Positions 1-7,300 of a stretch of DNA of 8,425 nt are shown piece by piece (the stretch's first letter is position 1; each line of letters starts with the position of its first letter). Origin of the DNA: Treponema sp. (lineage in GTDB: Bacteria > Spirochaetota > Spirochaetia > Treponematales > Breznakiellaceae); contig JAIRLZ010000067.1 in NCBI GenBank assembly GCA_031259035.1, positions 1 through 8,425 on the forward strand, read 5' to 3'. Below the pieces are notes generated by a model that saw only the letters and a list, made by a program, of their open reading frames with translations, made no database searches and was not told the DNA's origin. Both the position numbers and the translations under genes were made by a program.

Positions 1-181
1 TGAACGACTTGTCGTCAATGCCGGTCGCATCGGTCAAGAGCCGCACTGTAATCTGTTTTTCAACCGGCGCCGCCTGCTCCGGAGGCGCGGACGCCGTCCG
101 GTCGTCTTTTTTTGAGCAGGAACAAAACAACAAGAGCGTTATCGCAAGCGCCACGCTTACGCCTATAGGAATCTTTTTCAT
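1..181 (-). CDS. BMP-family (PnrA/TmpC-like) substrate-binding lipoprotein, N-terminal part
   Basis: Reading leftwards from ATG at 181-179, the frame stays open to the window edge (60 full codons). The protein begins with a basic MKK start, a hydrophobic stretch (about residues 6-20) and a relaxed spirochaete-type lipobox F-C-S-C, so Cys22 is the likely lipidated residue. A Lys/Asp, Ala/Pro-rich linker follows. Then comes VRLLTDATGIDDKSF, the characteristic first strand and loop of the BMP family (Med/PnrA/TmpC), which normally reads like V-T-D-x-G-x-I-D-D-K-S-F-N. Known members are lipid-anchored periplasmic binding proteins for purine nucleosides feeding an ABC transporter; the ligand here is inferred from the family only. 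A strong Shine-Dalgarno (AAGGAGGA on the minus strand, 189-196) supports this start. The gene is divergent from leuB, and any transporter genes lie outside the window. The family call rests on a short but distinctive segment. Confidence 0.85.
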   Translation of the reverse strand, partial: MKKIPIGVSVALAITLLLFCSCSKKDDRTASAPPEQAAPVEKQITVRLLTDATGIDDKSF

Positions 182-188
182 TAATAAA

Positions 189-217
189 TCCTCCTTAAAC
201 AATAAAAAAAAATTATA
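189..217 (-). promoter_or_regulatory. -10 box and ribosome binding site of the lipoprotein gene
   Basis: On the minus strand, positions 217-212 read TATAAT, a perfect -10 hexamer. It is followed by an A/T-rich tract and then AAGGAGGA (196-189), a near-perfect Shine-Dalgarno sequence 7-8 bases before the ATG at 181. A transcript starting near 205 would have a leader of roughly 24 bases. No good -35 hexamer is found 16-18 bases upstream, because that position falls in the inverted-repeat arm that begins at about 217. The promoter may therefore rely on an activator, on an extended contact, or be altered by the repeat. Confidence 0.5.
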
Positions 218-423
218 GGCTGTTCCAAAACGCGCCTTATGGCGTCAGTTTTGAAACAACTTCTTACCCCTGGAGAACATTGGATAAACCGCACATGCCC
301 AACTCATAAAGAATGAGCGATGTTCTCCAAAAGCCTGTTCCACAACTAACCCGAACCGCAGGTTCGCAAACGCAGGTTCGCAAACGCAGGTTCGCACATG
401 TAGTTCGCGTTTTGGAACAGGCT
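217..423. repeat. Composite palindromic intergenic element with terminal inverted repeats
   Basis: The ends are an 18-base inverted repeat with one mismatch: 217-234 pairs with 406-423 (14 perfect bases, TGTTCCAAAACGCG against CGCGTTTTGGAACA, plus a short extension). Inside are further inverted repeats: 271-280 with 320-329 (perfect 10 bases, TGGAGAACAT), nested around 303-307/313-317 (CTCAT/ATGAG). A third copy of the end sequence, AGCCTGTTCC at 332-341, pairs perfectly with 414-423. The element is flanked by ATTATA at 212-217 and again at 425-430, which could be a target duplication although the left copy overlaps the repeat end by one base. No transposase is encoded. The structure fits a MITE-like or REP-like non-coding repeat; the class is not identified. 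Confidence 0.6.
357..396. repeat. Tandem repeat of a 14-base unit, about 2.9 copies
   Basis: The unit CGCAGGTTCGCAAA occurs at 357-370 and 371-384 without a mismatch, and its first 12 bases recur at 385-396. The preceding CGAACC (352-357) is complementary to GGTTCG (361-366), so the first copy can form a small hairpin with a GCA loop. The array sits inside the larger palindromic element and is not in any believable reading frame. The number of copies could vary by slippage between strains. Confidence 0.85.
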
Positions 424-427
424 CATT

Positions 428-486
428 ATATAGAGTCTTTCCCAAAACGCGCTTTATGGCGTCAGCTTTTGGGAAAGACTCTATAT
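428..486. repeat. Perfect 20-base inverted repeat (long hairpin)
   Basis: Positions 428-447 are exactly complementary to 467-486 over 20 bases, separated by a 19-base loop (448-466). The loop and inner arms carry the same core as 226-253: CAAAACGCG, then C/T-rich TTAT, GGCGTCAG and TTTTG. This second palindrome shares the core with the first element but has different outer arms (tatagagtctttccc instead of aggctgttcc). It may act as an RNA or DNA hairpin between the divergent genes. The right arm is followed only by TTTTA, so it is not a convincing intrinsic terminator. Confidence 0.8.
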
Positions 487-612
487 TTTAGAACAATGCG
501 ACAAGAAAAACAAGAGGGCTGCGCTTGGAAGGGCGCCTGTGTTTATTCGTATCGAGGCATAACACCCTACCCTTCAAGACGCATCCTTGAGGACGGCTTT
601 GTACAGTCCATG
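487..612. other. Remaining intergenic stretch, nothing recognised
   Basis: Between the second palindrome and the leuB promoter no coding region with a family resemblance, no tRNA-like fold and no T-box consensus (AGGGTGGNACC) was seen. A weak stem, TCAAG with CTTGA (about 575-595), is the only local structure. The open frame that crosses this region on the plus strand is made of repeat sequence and lacks features of a real protein. Confidence 0.4.
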
Positions 613-641
613 TTGCAAAAAAACGCCGGAAATGCTAAATT
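613..641 (+). promoter_or_regulatory. Predicted promoter of leuB, placing the start point at or next to the ATG
   Basis: TTGCAA at 613-618 (4 of 6 matches to TTGACA) is followed by a 17-base spacer and TAAATT at 636-641 (4 of 6 matches to TATAAT). Only six bases separate the -10 box from the leuB ATG at 648, so transcription would begin at or within a base or two of the start codon. No Shine-Dalgarno sequence lies in the usual window; the nearest purine patch, CCGGAAA, ends 15 or more bases away. The prediction is by eye and the hexamers are not perfect. Confidence 0.4.
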
Positions 642-647
642 CCTACT

Positions 648-1781
648 ATGAATTATTCGATAGCCTTGATTCCCGGCGACGGGATTGGTCCCGAAGTGAT
701 TAAACCGGCGACGAAAGTCCTTGACGCGGTCGGCGGCACATGGGGACATGTGTTCAATTATGTGGAGCTTGAAGCGGGCGGCTGCGCCATCGACAGTACG
801 GGCGAACCATTGCCCAAAGAAACGCTTGAGGCCGTCAAGCGGTGCGACGCCCTGCTGTTGGGCGCGGTCGGGGGGCCGCAATGGGAAAATCTGCCCGGTC
901 ATCTGCGTCCGGAACGCGCCCTCCTGGGATTGCGAGCCGGTTTGGGCGTGTTTGCAAATCTGCGCCCGGCAAAGTTGCCGCCCCAGTTGCGGAGCGCGTG
1001 TCCGCTTAAAGACGAAGTTCTCGTTTCCAGCAATTGCGAAGGCAAACCGGAATTCGACATGCTCATTGTGCGGGAACTTACCGGAGGGCTTTATTTCGGG
1101 GAACGGGGGCGAAGCGCGGACGGCAAAATGGCTTTTGACACCGAACGCTATGCATGGGACGAGATAGAGCGGGTTCTGCGTACGGGCTATGAAGCCGCCA
1201 AAGGCAGAAGGAAGAAGCTCTGCGTTGTGGATAAGGCGAATGTACTCGAATCGTCCCGTCTTTGGCGCGAAGTCGCCGCCGTTGTGTCGAAAGAGTATCC
1301 CGATATTGAGACGTCGTTCCTCTATGTTGACAACGCCGCCATGCAGCTTGTCCGCGCTCCTGGACAGTTCGACGTCATCGCAACCTCAAACCTTTTCGGC
1401 GACATCCTATCGGATGAGGCGTCGGTACTGACCGGCTCAATCGGCATGTTGCCGTCCGCGAGCCTCGGCAGTCCGCGCGATTCGCTTGCCAAGAACGGCC
1501 GTCCTATGGGCATGTACGAGCCGATACACGGTTCCGCGCCCGACATCGCCGGCAAAAATATCGCAAACCCGCTTGGTACGATCCTTTCAGCCGCAATGCT
1601 GCTCCGCTATTCCTTTGGGCTTGAAAAAGAAGCCCGCGCCGTTGAGAACGCGGTGAGCGCCTCGCTGGACGCGGGGTTGCGCACGCTGGACATTGCGGGC
1701 AGGGGGCGGGACGCGGCGAATGAAACGATTGTCGGCGCCAAAGAAATGGGCGAAGCCGTAGTAAAACTGTTGGAGAAATGA
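648..1781 (+). CDS. leuB: 3-isopropylmalate dehydrogenase
   Basis: LeuB oxidises and decarboxylates (2R,3S)-3-isopropylmalate with NAD+ to 2-oxoisocaproate, the third step of leucine synthesis, in the cytoplasm. The 377-residue length is normal for the family (about 350-370). The protein opens with IALIPGDGIGPEV, and LLGAVGGP follows near residue 70. LRPERALLGLR (86-96) and NLRPA (104-108) supply the substrate-binding arginines R96 and R106. R142 and Y149 lie in RELTGGLYFG. K196 is in VDKANVLESSR, D228 in YVDNA, and D252 and D256 in NLFGDILSDEA are the expected Mg2+ ligands. EPIHGSAPDIAGK forms the NAD-binding loop. The set is complete and favours LeuB over isocitrate or tartrate dehydrogenases. 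The ATG at 648 has no Shine-Dalgarno but lies immediately downstream of a predicted promoter. The gene stops 3 bases before purD. No other leu genes are visible, so it is detached from a leuACD cluster at least on the visible side. Confidence 0.95.
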   Translation: MNYSIALIPGDGIGPEVIKPATKVLDAVGGTWGHVFNYVELEAGGCAIDSTGEPLPKETLEAVKRCDALLLGAVGGPQWENLPGHLRPERALLGLRAGLGVFANLRPAKLPPQLRSACPLKDEVLVSSNCEGKPEFDMLIVRELTGGLYFGERGRSADGKMAFDTERYAWDEIERVLRTGYEAAKGRRKKLCVVDKANVLESSRLWREVAAVVSKEYPDIETSFLYVDNAAMQLVRAPGQFDVIATSNLFGDILSDEASVLTGSIGMLPSASLGSPRDSLAKNGRPMGMYEPIHGSAPDIAGKNIANPLGTILSAAMLLRYSFGLEKEARAVENAVSASLDAGLRTLDIAGRGRDAANETIVGAKEMGEAVVKLLEK

Positions 1782-1784
1782 AAC

Positions 1785-3110
1785 ATGAACGTACTCGTTA
1801 TAGGTTCAGGCGGACGGGAACACGCCATCGCGTGGAAACTCGCCATGTCGCCCAAGGTCGATGCGGTCTTTGTGGCTCCGGGCAACGGTGGAACCGCCCT
1901 TGAAAAGAAATGTGAGAACGCGCTCGCCGGCGTAGATCCTGAAACGGAGGCGGGGCAGATGATTCTGGCCGATTTCGCCGAGAAAGCGGGCGTCGCCTTC
2001 AGCGTGGTTGGTCCTGAAGCGCCGCTTGCCGCGGGGATCGTCGCCGCGTTTCACCGCCGCTCCCTCGCCATTGTGGGCCCTGACAAAAGGGCGGCGCGGC
2101 TTGAGGCGAGCAAGGCGTTCTCAAAGGCTTTTATGGCGAAATACGGCGTCCGCGCCGCGGCAAGCAGGGAATTCGCCGGCGGCGGCGCGGGATTTGAAGA
2201 CGCGCTTCGGCATGTGAAAACCCATTTTTCCCAAACCAATCAGCCCATTGTCATCAAGGCGGATGGGCTTGCCGCAGGCAAAGGCGTTGTCATCGCGAAC
2301 TATTTTATGGAAGCCGAGTCATGCCTGCGCTCCTTTATGAAGGACGGCGTTATTGGGGATGCGGGGAGAGCGGTTGTAATCGAAGACTTTCTGCGCGGCA
2401 AAGAGGTTTCCGTTCTCGCCGCTGTCAGCGTTCGGAACGGCGAGGGCGTTATCGCGCCCTTCATCCCGGCGCGGGATCACAAACGCCGCTTTGACAACGA
2501 CGAGGGACCCAACACGGGCGGCATGGGCGCCATCGCGCCGGTTCCTGACTTCACGGAAGCGGCGCAAGCGGATTTTCGCTCATCGATCCTTGAGCCGACT
2601 CTGGAAGGGCTGAAAGCGGAAAACGTTGATTACCGAGGGTTCATTTTTTTCGGACTCATGGTACAGGACGGGCGCTGTCATCTGCTTGAATACAACGTGC
2701 GCCTGGGCGATCCGGAAACACAGGCGATCTTGCCGCTGCTTGACTCGGATTTCGCGGATGTGTGCGCCGCGATTCTGAACGGGAGTCTGACGGAGAACCG
2801 GCTTGTGTGGAAGCGGGGCGCCGTGTGCGCTCCGGTCGCGGTCGCCGACGGATACCCTGGCCCATACCGGAAAGGCGATTGTGTTACGGTGAACGGCGCG
2901 GCGCCAAATGGCGGCGAATTGTCCCCCGGCGTGAAACTCTTCGGCGCGGGCGTACGCCTGCAAGACGGCGATTCCTTCACCTCAGGCGGCAGAGCGCTTG
3001 CCGTCTCCGCGTACGCCGCTGACGCGGAGAGCGCGAGAAGCGCGGCGTACCGCGCCCTCGAGTCGGTGCGCTTTGAGGGCATGGGCTTCCGGAAGGACAT
3101 CGGGCGGTGA
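1785..3110 (+). CDS. purD: Phosphoribosylamine--glycine ligase (GARS)
   Basis: PurD joins glycine to 5-phosphoribosylamine using ATP, giving glycinamide ribonucleotide, the second step of de novo purine synthesis in the cytoplasm. The 441 residues fit a stand-alone bacterial PurD, without a fused PurM or PurN. The N-domain starts VLVIGSGGREHA (residues 4-14), with VVGPEAPLAAG near 73-83. The ATP-grasp part has IKADGLAAGKGV, followed by the family signature RDHKRRFDNDEGPNTGGMGA (230-249) and the metal-binding EYNVRLGDPETQ (302-313), where the usual RFGDPE reads RLGDPE. The C-terminal domain includes GGRALAVSAYA and ends with GMGFRKDIG. GGAG at 1772-1775 lies 9 bases before the ATG, inside the end of leuB, so the two genes are probably translated from one mRNA. 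Leucine and purine synthesis are not otherwise linked; the pairing may only be convenience. Confidence 0.95.
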   Translation: MNVLVIGSGGREHAIAWKLAMSPKVDAVFVAPGNGGTALEKKCENALAGVDPETEAGQMILADFAEKAGVAFSVVGPEAPLAAGIVAAFHRRSLAIVGPDKRAARLEASKAFSKAFMAKYGVRAAASREFAGGGAGFEDALRHVKTHFSQTNQPIVIKADGLAAGKGVVIANYFMEAESCLRSFMKDGVIGDAGRAVVIEDFLRGKEVSVLAAVSVRNGEGVIAPFIPARDHKRRFDNDEGPNTGGMGAIAPVPDFTEAAQADFRSSILEPTLEGLKAENVDYRGFIFFGLMVQDGRCHLLEYNVRLGDPETQAILPLLDSDFADVCAAILNGSLTENRLVWKRGAVCAPVAVADGYPGPYRKGDCVTVNGAAPNGGELSPGVKLFGAGVRLQDGDSFTSGGRALAVSAYAADAESARSAAYRALESVRFEGMGFRKDIGR

Positions 3111-3116
3111 CGGCGT

Positions 3117-3168
3117 CGCTTTCGCGCGTGTACCGGCGCGAAGCGTTGTGCGAGCGTGAAATTTTTTT
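3117..3168 (+). terminator. Possible weak terminator after purD
   Basis: CGCTTTCGCGC at 3117-3127 can pair with GCGCGAAGCG at 3136-3145 with one bulged base, forming a GC-rich hairpin six bases after the purD stop. A run of seven T (3162-3168) follows, but 16 bases beyond the stem, which is too far for a standard intrinsic terminator. It is listed because a new promoter begins directly downstream and some separation of the two transcripts is expected. Confidence 0.3.
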
Positions 3169-3179
3169 CTTGTACGCGC

Positions 3180-3208
3180 TTGAAATCATAGCGTCTTTTT
3201 GTTAAAAT
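3180..3208 (+). promoter_or_regulatory. Sigma-70-type promoter for the fliG paralogue
   Basis: TTGAAA (3180-3185) and TAAAAT (3203-3208) are separated by exactly 17 bases; each hexamer matches its consensus at five or four to five positions. Initiation 6-8 bases past the -10 box would fall near 3215, about four bases before the ATG at 3219. The stretch before that ATG, TCTCTTTCGAT, has no Shine-Dalgarno sequence, and an in-frame TAG at 3189 rules out a longer protein. A leaderless or nearly leaderless mRNA is therefore predicted. Confidence 0.6.
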
Positions 3209-3218
3209 CTCTTTCGAT

Positions 3219-4304
3219 ATGGCGAGAAAATACGGCTATTCCGCTTTATCGGACATGTTTCAAGATGATGAGTCTGAACAGGAACTGGTCAAGACGAGCG
3301 GTGGAGATTCAAAATACCGGAAAGTGGCGAAACTCCTCATACTCATCGGCGGGGAGGGAGCGGCGAAAATACTTTCAAAGCTCACTATCAAGCAGGCGGA
3401 GATTGTTTCCAGAGAAATCGCTTCAATAAAAGGCATTACACAGGCGGAAGCGGAGAAATTATTCAGCGAATTCCGGTCTTTTATGGCGGTTTCATCCGGA
3501 GGGTATAAGGGAGCGTTCACGGGCGGAGTTGACGAGGCGCGGAAGCTTTTGTATGCGACGTACGGCCCTGAAAAGGGCGAGGCGATACTGAGAAAGATGG
3601 CGCCGGAGGCTGTGGAAAGTCCTTTTGCGTTTCTTGAGGACTTTACGGCGGAGCAGTTGGGCATCCTTTTTAAAGATGAATCCGCGGCGTCCGAGGCGCT
3701 GGCGCTTTCAAGACTGCCTGCGAAACTGGCCGCTGAGGTGATAAAGCATGAGGCGCCTTCAAGGAAAACCGAGATTGTCAAGCGCATAGCCAAGATGAAC
3801 AAAATAGCGCCATTCGTCATGGAACGGGTGGCGGCCGCGCTCAAAGAAAAAGTCCGGAAAATAGGCCGAACCGATTCCGAAAAGATTGACGGCATGAACG
3901 CGCTTGCGGAGATACTCAAAGCGTCGGACGCCTCTTTTGAATCAAGGCTCCTTGAGGAACTGGAAGGCGGCGATCCCTCCTTGAGTTGCAATTTGAGGGC
4001 GAGGCTCTATACGCTTGACGATATACTGCGCATGAACGATCTCGCGCTGGAAGAAAAACTGCGAACCATGAGCGAAAAAGAAATTGTCTTCCTGTTGAAA
4101 GGGCGCAGACAGGCCTTTATTGACAAAATTCTGTCCAATGTCTCAACGCCGCGCCGCGCTTTGATACGGGAAGAAGCCGAAATTTTAGGGTCTGTGTCGC
4201 GTTTCGAGGCGGACGCCGTCGCGTCTGATTTCCTGAATTGGTTCAGGCGGGGCCGGGAAAGAGGCGAGATACTGCTTGCCGATGATGAAGATATTATCGT
4301 ATAA
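3219..4304 (+). CDS. FliG-family flagellar motor switch protein, divergent spirochaete FliG1-type paralogue
   Basis: FliG forms the top of the C-ring, linking the MS ring (FliF) to FliM and carrying the charged face that meets the stator. The three domains are recognisable. After a 30-residue tail, residues 31-85 (KVAKLLILIGGEGAAKILSKL...IVSREIA) match the N-domain. About 110-200 (FLEDFTAEQLGILFKDE...LPAKLAAEVI...IVKRIAKM) match the middle domain. About 225-350 (GMNALAEILK...LEELEGGDP...LDDILRMND...LLKGRR...LSNVS) match the C-domain, and the tail GEILLADDEDIIV is typical. The length, 361, is slightly above the usual 330-350. Two key places differ: the EHPQ motif is ESAA (154-157), and the usual Asp-Asp-Arg of the torque helix is Asn273-Asp274-Leu275. 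No other flagellar gene is nearby, as expected for the second FliG of spirochaetes (FliG1) rather than the fliF-fliG-fliH copy. The FliG1 assignment is inferred from context and divergence. Confidence 0.85.
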   Translation: MARKYGYSALSDMFQDDESEQELVKTSGGDSKYRKVAKLLILIGGEGAAKILSKLTIKQAEIVSREIASIKGITQAEAEKLFSEFRSFMAVSSGGYKGAFTGGVDEARKLLYATYGPEKGEAILRKMAPEAVESPFAFLEDFTAEQLGILFKDESAASEALALSRLPAKLAAEVIKHEAPSRKTEIVKRIAKMNKIAPFVMERVAAALKEKVRKIGRTDSEKIDGMNALAEILKASDASFESRLLEELEGGDPSLSCNLRARLYTLDDILRMNDLALEEKLRTMSEKEIVFLLKGRRQAFIDKILSNVSTPRRALIREEAEILGSVSRFEADAVASDFLNWFRRGRERGEILLADDEDIIV

Positions 4305-4310
4305 ATGAGT

Positions 4311-4319
4311 AAAGAGGTG
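4311..4319 (+). promoter_or_regulatory. Ribosome binding site that decides the peptidase start
   Basis: AAAGAGGTG matches the ideal AAGGAGGTG at 8 of 9 bases and ends three bases before the ATG at 4323. The earlier in-frame ATG at 4305, which directly follows the fliG stop codon, has no comparable sequence upstream. The start at 4323 is therefore preferred, although re-initiation at 4305 remains possible. Confidence 0.7.
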
Positions 4320-4322
4320 CGC

Positions 4323-7300
4323 ATGGAAACGAGGTTGAAAAAGGGGCAAACGGCAAATGGGTTTGAGATTCTTGATATCGCCGATTTGAGCGAAATTAAC
4401 GCTGTGGGCGTGTATGCCAGACATACAAAAACCGGCGCGGAGGTGTTTCACGTTCTGAATGACGATGAAGAAAACCTTTTCGCCTTCAGTTTCGCGACCG
4501 CTCCAGAGGATTCAACAGGCGTCGCCCATATCATAGAACATTCTGTGCTGTGCGGATCGGAGTGTTATCCGCTGAAAGACGCCTTTCTCACGCTGGGTCA
4601 GGGCAGCCTCCAGACCTATCTCAATGCATGGACGTTTCCCGACAAGACCGTGTATCCAGCAAGCTCGGTCAACGAGCGCGATTACTTCAATATAATGGGC
4701 GTGTACGCGGACGCGGTGTTTCGCCCCCTCCTGTCCGAGTGGACGTTTATGCAGGAAGGGCGCCGTCTGGAACTTATTGGCGGCGAGTCAGCCTTCGGTA
4801 CAGCCGCCGGTACACCCAAAGGGAAAAAACTCTCCATCACGGGAGTTGTGTACAACGAAATGAAGGGCGCGTATTCTTCGATTGAGACGATCGCCGGGCG
4901 CTTGATGGCGCAGACTCTGTTTGAGGGAACGCCGTACGGCTATGAATCGGGGGGAGATCCCGAATGTATACCGGATTTGACGTTTGAATATTTCAAAAAT
5001 TTTCACAAAAGCCGCTATGCTCCGGCGAATTGCAAGATTTTTCTGGCGGGCGACATCGCAAGCGAAAAACAATTCGCCTTTCTGGACAACATATTGTCGG
5101 CGCAGCCGGCAGGCGCCGCCGCGCCGCCGCTCCCGTTGGCAAGAAAGTGGGAAAAACCCAAACGGGCGCGGGCGCGTTGTCCCGCGAGCGGCAAGGAGAA
5201 GGCGACGGTTCTGCTTTCGTGGCTCTGCGGCGACGCGACGGATCCGGATGAAACGATGGCGCTCGCCACCTTAGCCGGAATTCTGATGGGACACGATGGG
5301 TCTCCGCTTGCCAAGGCGCTCGTTGAGTCAGGACTGGGGGAGGATCTGTCGCCGGAAAGCGGGTTTGAGGATGAGCGCAGGCAGACTATTATGGCGGCGG
5401 GACTGCGGGGCGTTGATCTTTCCAAAACCACGGCTGAAGCGTTTGAACAGCTTATTATGGAAGAACTGCGGCGTTTGACGAGGGAAGGCGTCCCAAAAGA
5501 AGAAATTGAAGCCGCCGTAGTTTCCCTTGAGTTTTCAAACCGGGAGATAAACAGAGCGCATGGACCTTTTTCGCTTGTGTGGCTGCAACGGACATTGCGC
5601 GGCTGGCTGCACGGAGAGAAACCGTGGGAAAGCCTGCTTTTCCTGCCCTCTTTCACCAGAATAAAAGAAAAACTCAACGGCGCGGAGGGCGGGCGCTACG
5701 TTGAACAGCTTATTCAGACCTACCTGCTTGACAACCCGCATCGCGTCTTGCTTTCCATTGAACCGGAAGCGGACTTTCTTGAGAAAAAAGAAGCCGCCTT
5801 CGCGCAAAAACTGGCGGAAAAACTGGCGGCGCTTTCAAAAGCGGAATTAAAGATCATAGAGAAAAAAGCGAAAGCGCTTAAAAAAGCGCAGGGTGAAAAG
5901 GATAGCCCGGAAGCGCTGGCGTCCATTCCTCACCTGTCCGTACGCGATCTTTCGCGGGAAATCGTTACGACGCCCCGCGTGTTGTTTGACGCGGGCGGCG
6001 TACCTGTTCTGGCGCATGACATTTTCACCAACGGCATCGCCTATGTGAACATAGCGTTTCCGGTTGATGTTCTTGAGCCGGACGATTATCCGTGGCTCAG
6101 CCTGTTCAGCCGCGCCGCGGTGTCAACCGGATTGCCGGGTATGGATTACGCGGCGGTTTCGAGCCTGTTGGCCCGCACCGCAGGCGATTTTTCCTCGACT
6201 CTGAAAAGCTTCAGCGTCTCGCCAGGAGCAAGCCGCAGCGTTGCGACGCCCTCCGGCGTCTTCGACATTCGCGGGCGGGATTGGCTTGTCTGGAACCTCA
6301 GATGCCTTGACGAGAAGCTGCCGGCGAGCGTTGGACTCATCCTCGACATCATCGCCAAAGCGGATTTTACGGATATGCGCAGGCTCAACGACATCACGCT
6401 GAATTTCAAAAATGATTTGGCGTCCAGCATTGCGCCGTATGGACACGCTTACGCCATGAGCAGAGCGGGCAGGCATTTCTCAAAATCACATCTTATGGAA
6501 GAAATCTGGAACGGCGTTTCTCAGCTTGAGTTTATCCAAAAGATAACAGCGATGGACACGCCTGAAATAAGCGCGAATCTCACCCGCATACGAGACGCGC
6601 TCGCGTCTGCGGGCGCATTGATCAACCTCACGGCGTCCAAAGAAACCATTGACGCGGCGGCGCCGCTCTTTGAACAAACATACGCCGTGTTTGGCGCGCC
6701 AAAACCCCGGAACGCCGGAGTATCGGAGCGGGCGTTCTTCTCGCTGTGTTCAAACGGCGTTCAACCGCCGGACAACCGAAAAAAATACGAAACCGAGGTT
6801 TGGGCGTCCCCGACATTGCAGGTTGGATTTACCGGCGCCGTGATTCCGGCGTCGGAGTACGCCACACGGAACTATGCCGCGGAACTGGCGCTGTCCCATT
6901 ACGCGGCGACGGGCGAATTGTGGGAAACCATCCGCATGAAAGGCGGCGCGTACGGGGCGTTTGCGTATCTCAACGGGTTGAATCGAAGTTTCTGCCTTGC
7001 AAGTTATCGCGATCCGGAGCCGCTTAAAACATTGACCGCCTTTCACCAGTCGCTGAAAAAAATAAGCCGCGCCCGCATTGACGCCGATAGCATGGAAAAG
7101 ATGATTATCGGCGCTTACGCCAATGAGACGCACCCGCAGACGCCGAACCAGAAGGGCTTGTCCGATTGTTTCAGGTTTCTCTGCGGCATTGAGGATGCGC
7201 AGCGATCAAGAATTAGAAATTATTTGCTGGATATGACCGCTGATGAAGTTACTACCGCAGCTGAACGCATCGCGAAGCGTATGCATGGCGGCGGAGCGTC

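Noticed and set aside
245..445. A 66-codon minus-strand open frame in the repeat region
   Set aside because: It lies wholly in palindromic and tandem repeat DNA and has no protein-like features.
217..486. A CRISPR array
   Set aside because: The direct repeats are only 14 bases and adjoin without spacers; no cas genes are visible.
428..490. The perfect hairpin as an intrinsic terminator
   Set aside because: There is no continuous T-run after either arm, and neither flanking gene ends here; both read away from it.
487..647. A T-box or leucine leader upstream of leuB
   Set aside because: No T-box consensus, no run of Leu codons in a short open frame and no terminator/antiterminator pair was found.
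313..651. A 112-codon plus-strand open frame across the intergenic region
   Set aside because: It is translated from the inverted and tandem repeats, has no family resemblance or Shine-Dalgarno, and runs into the leuB start.
567..902. A 111-codon minus-strand open frame overlapping the leuB start
   Set aside because: Most of it is antisense to conserved LeuB codons, as common in GC-rich genes; no recognisable motif.
3260..3991. A 243-codon minus-strand open frame opposite the fliG paralogue
   Set aside because: It is Ser/Ala-rich, the typical antisense shadow of an alanine/glutamate-rich coding frame, and the plus frame has clear FliG homology.
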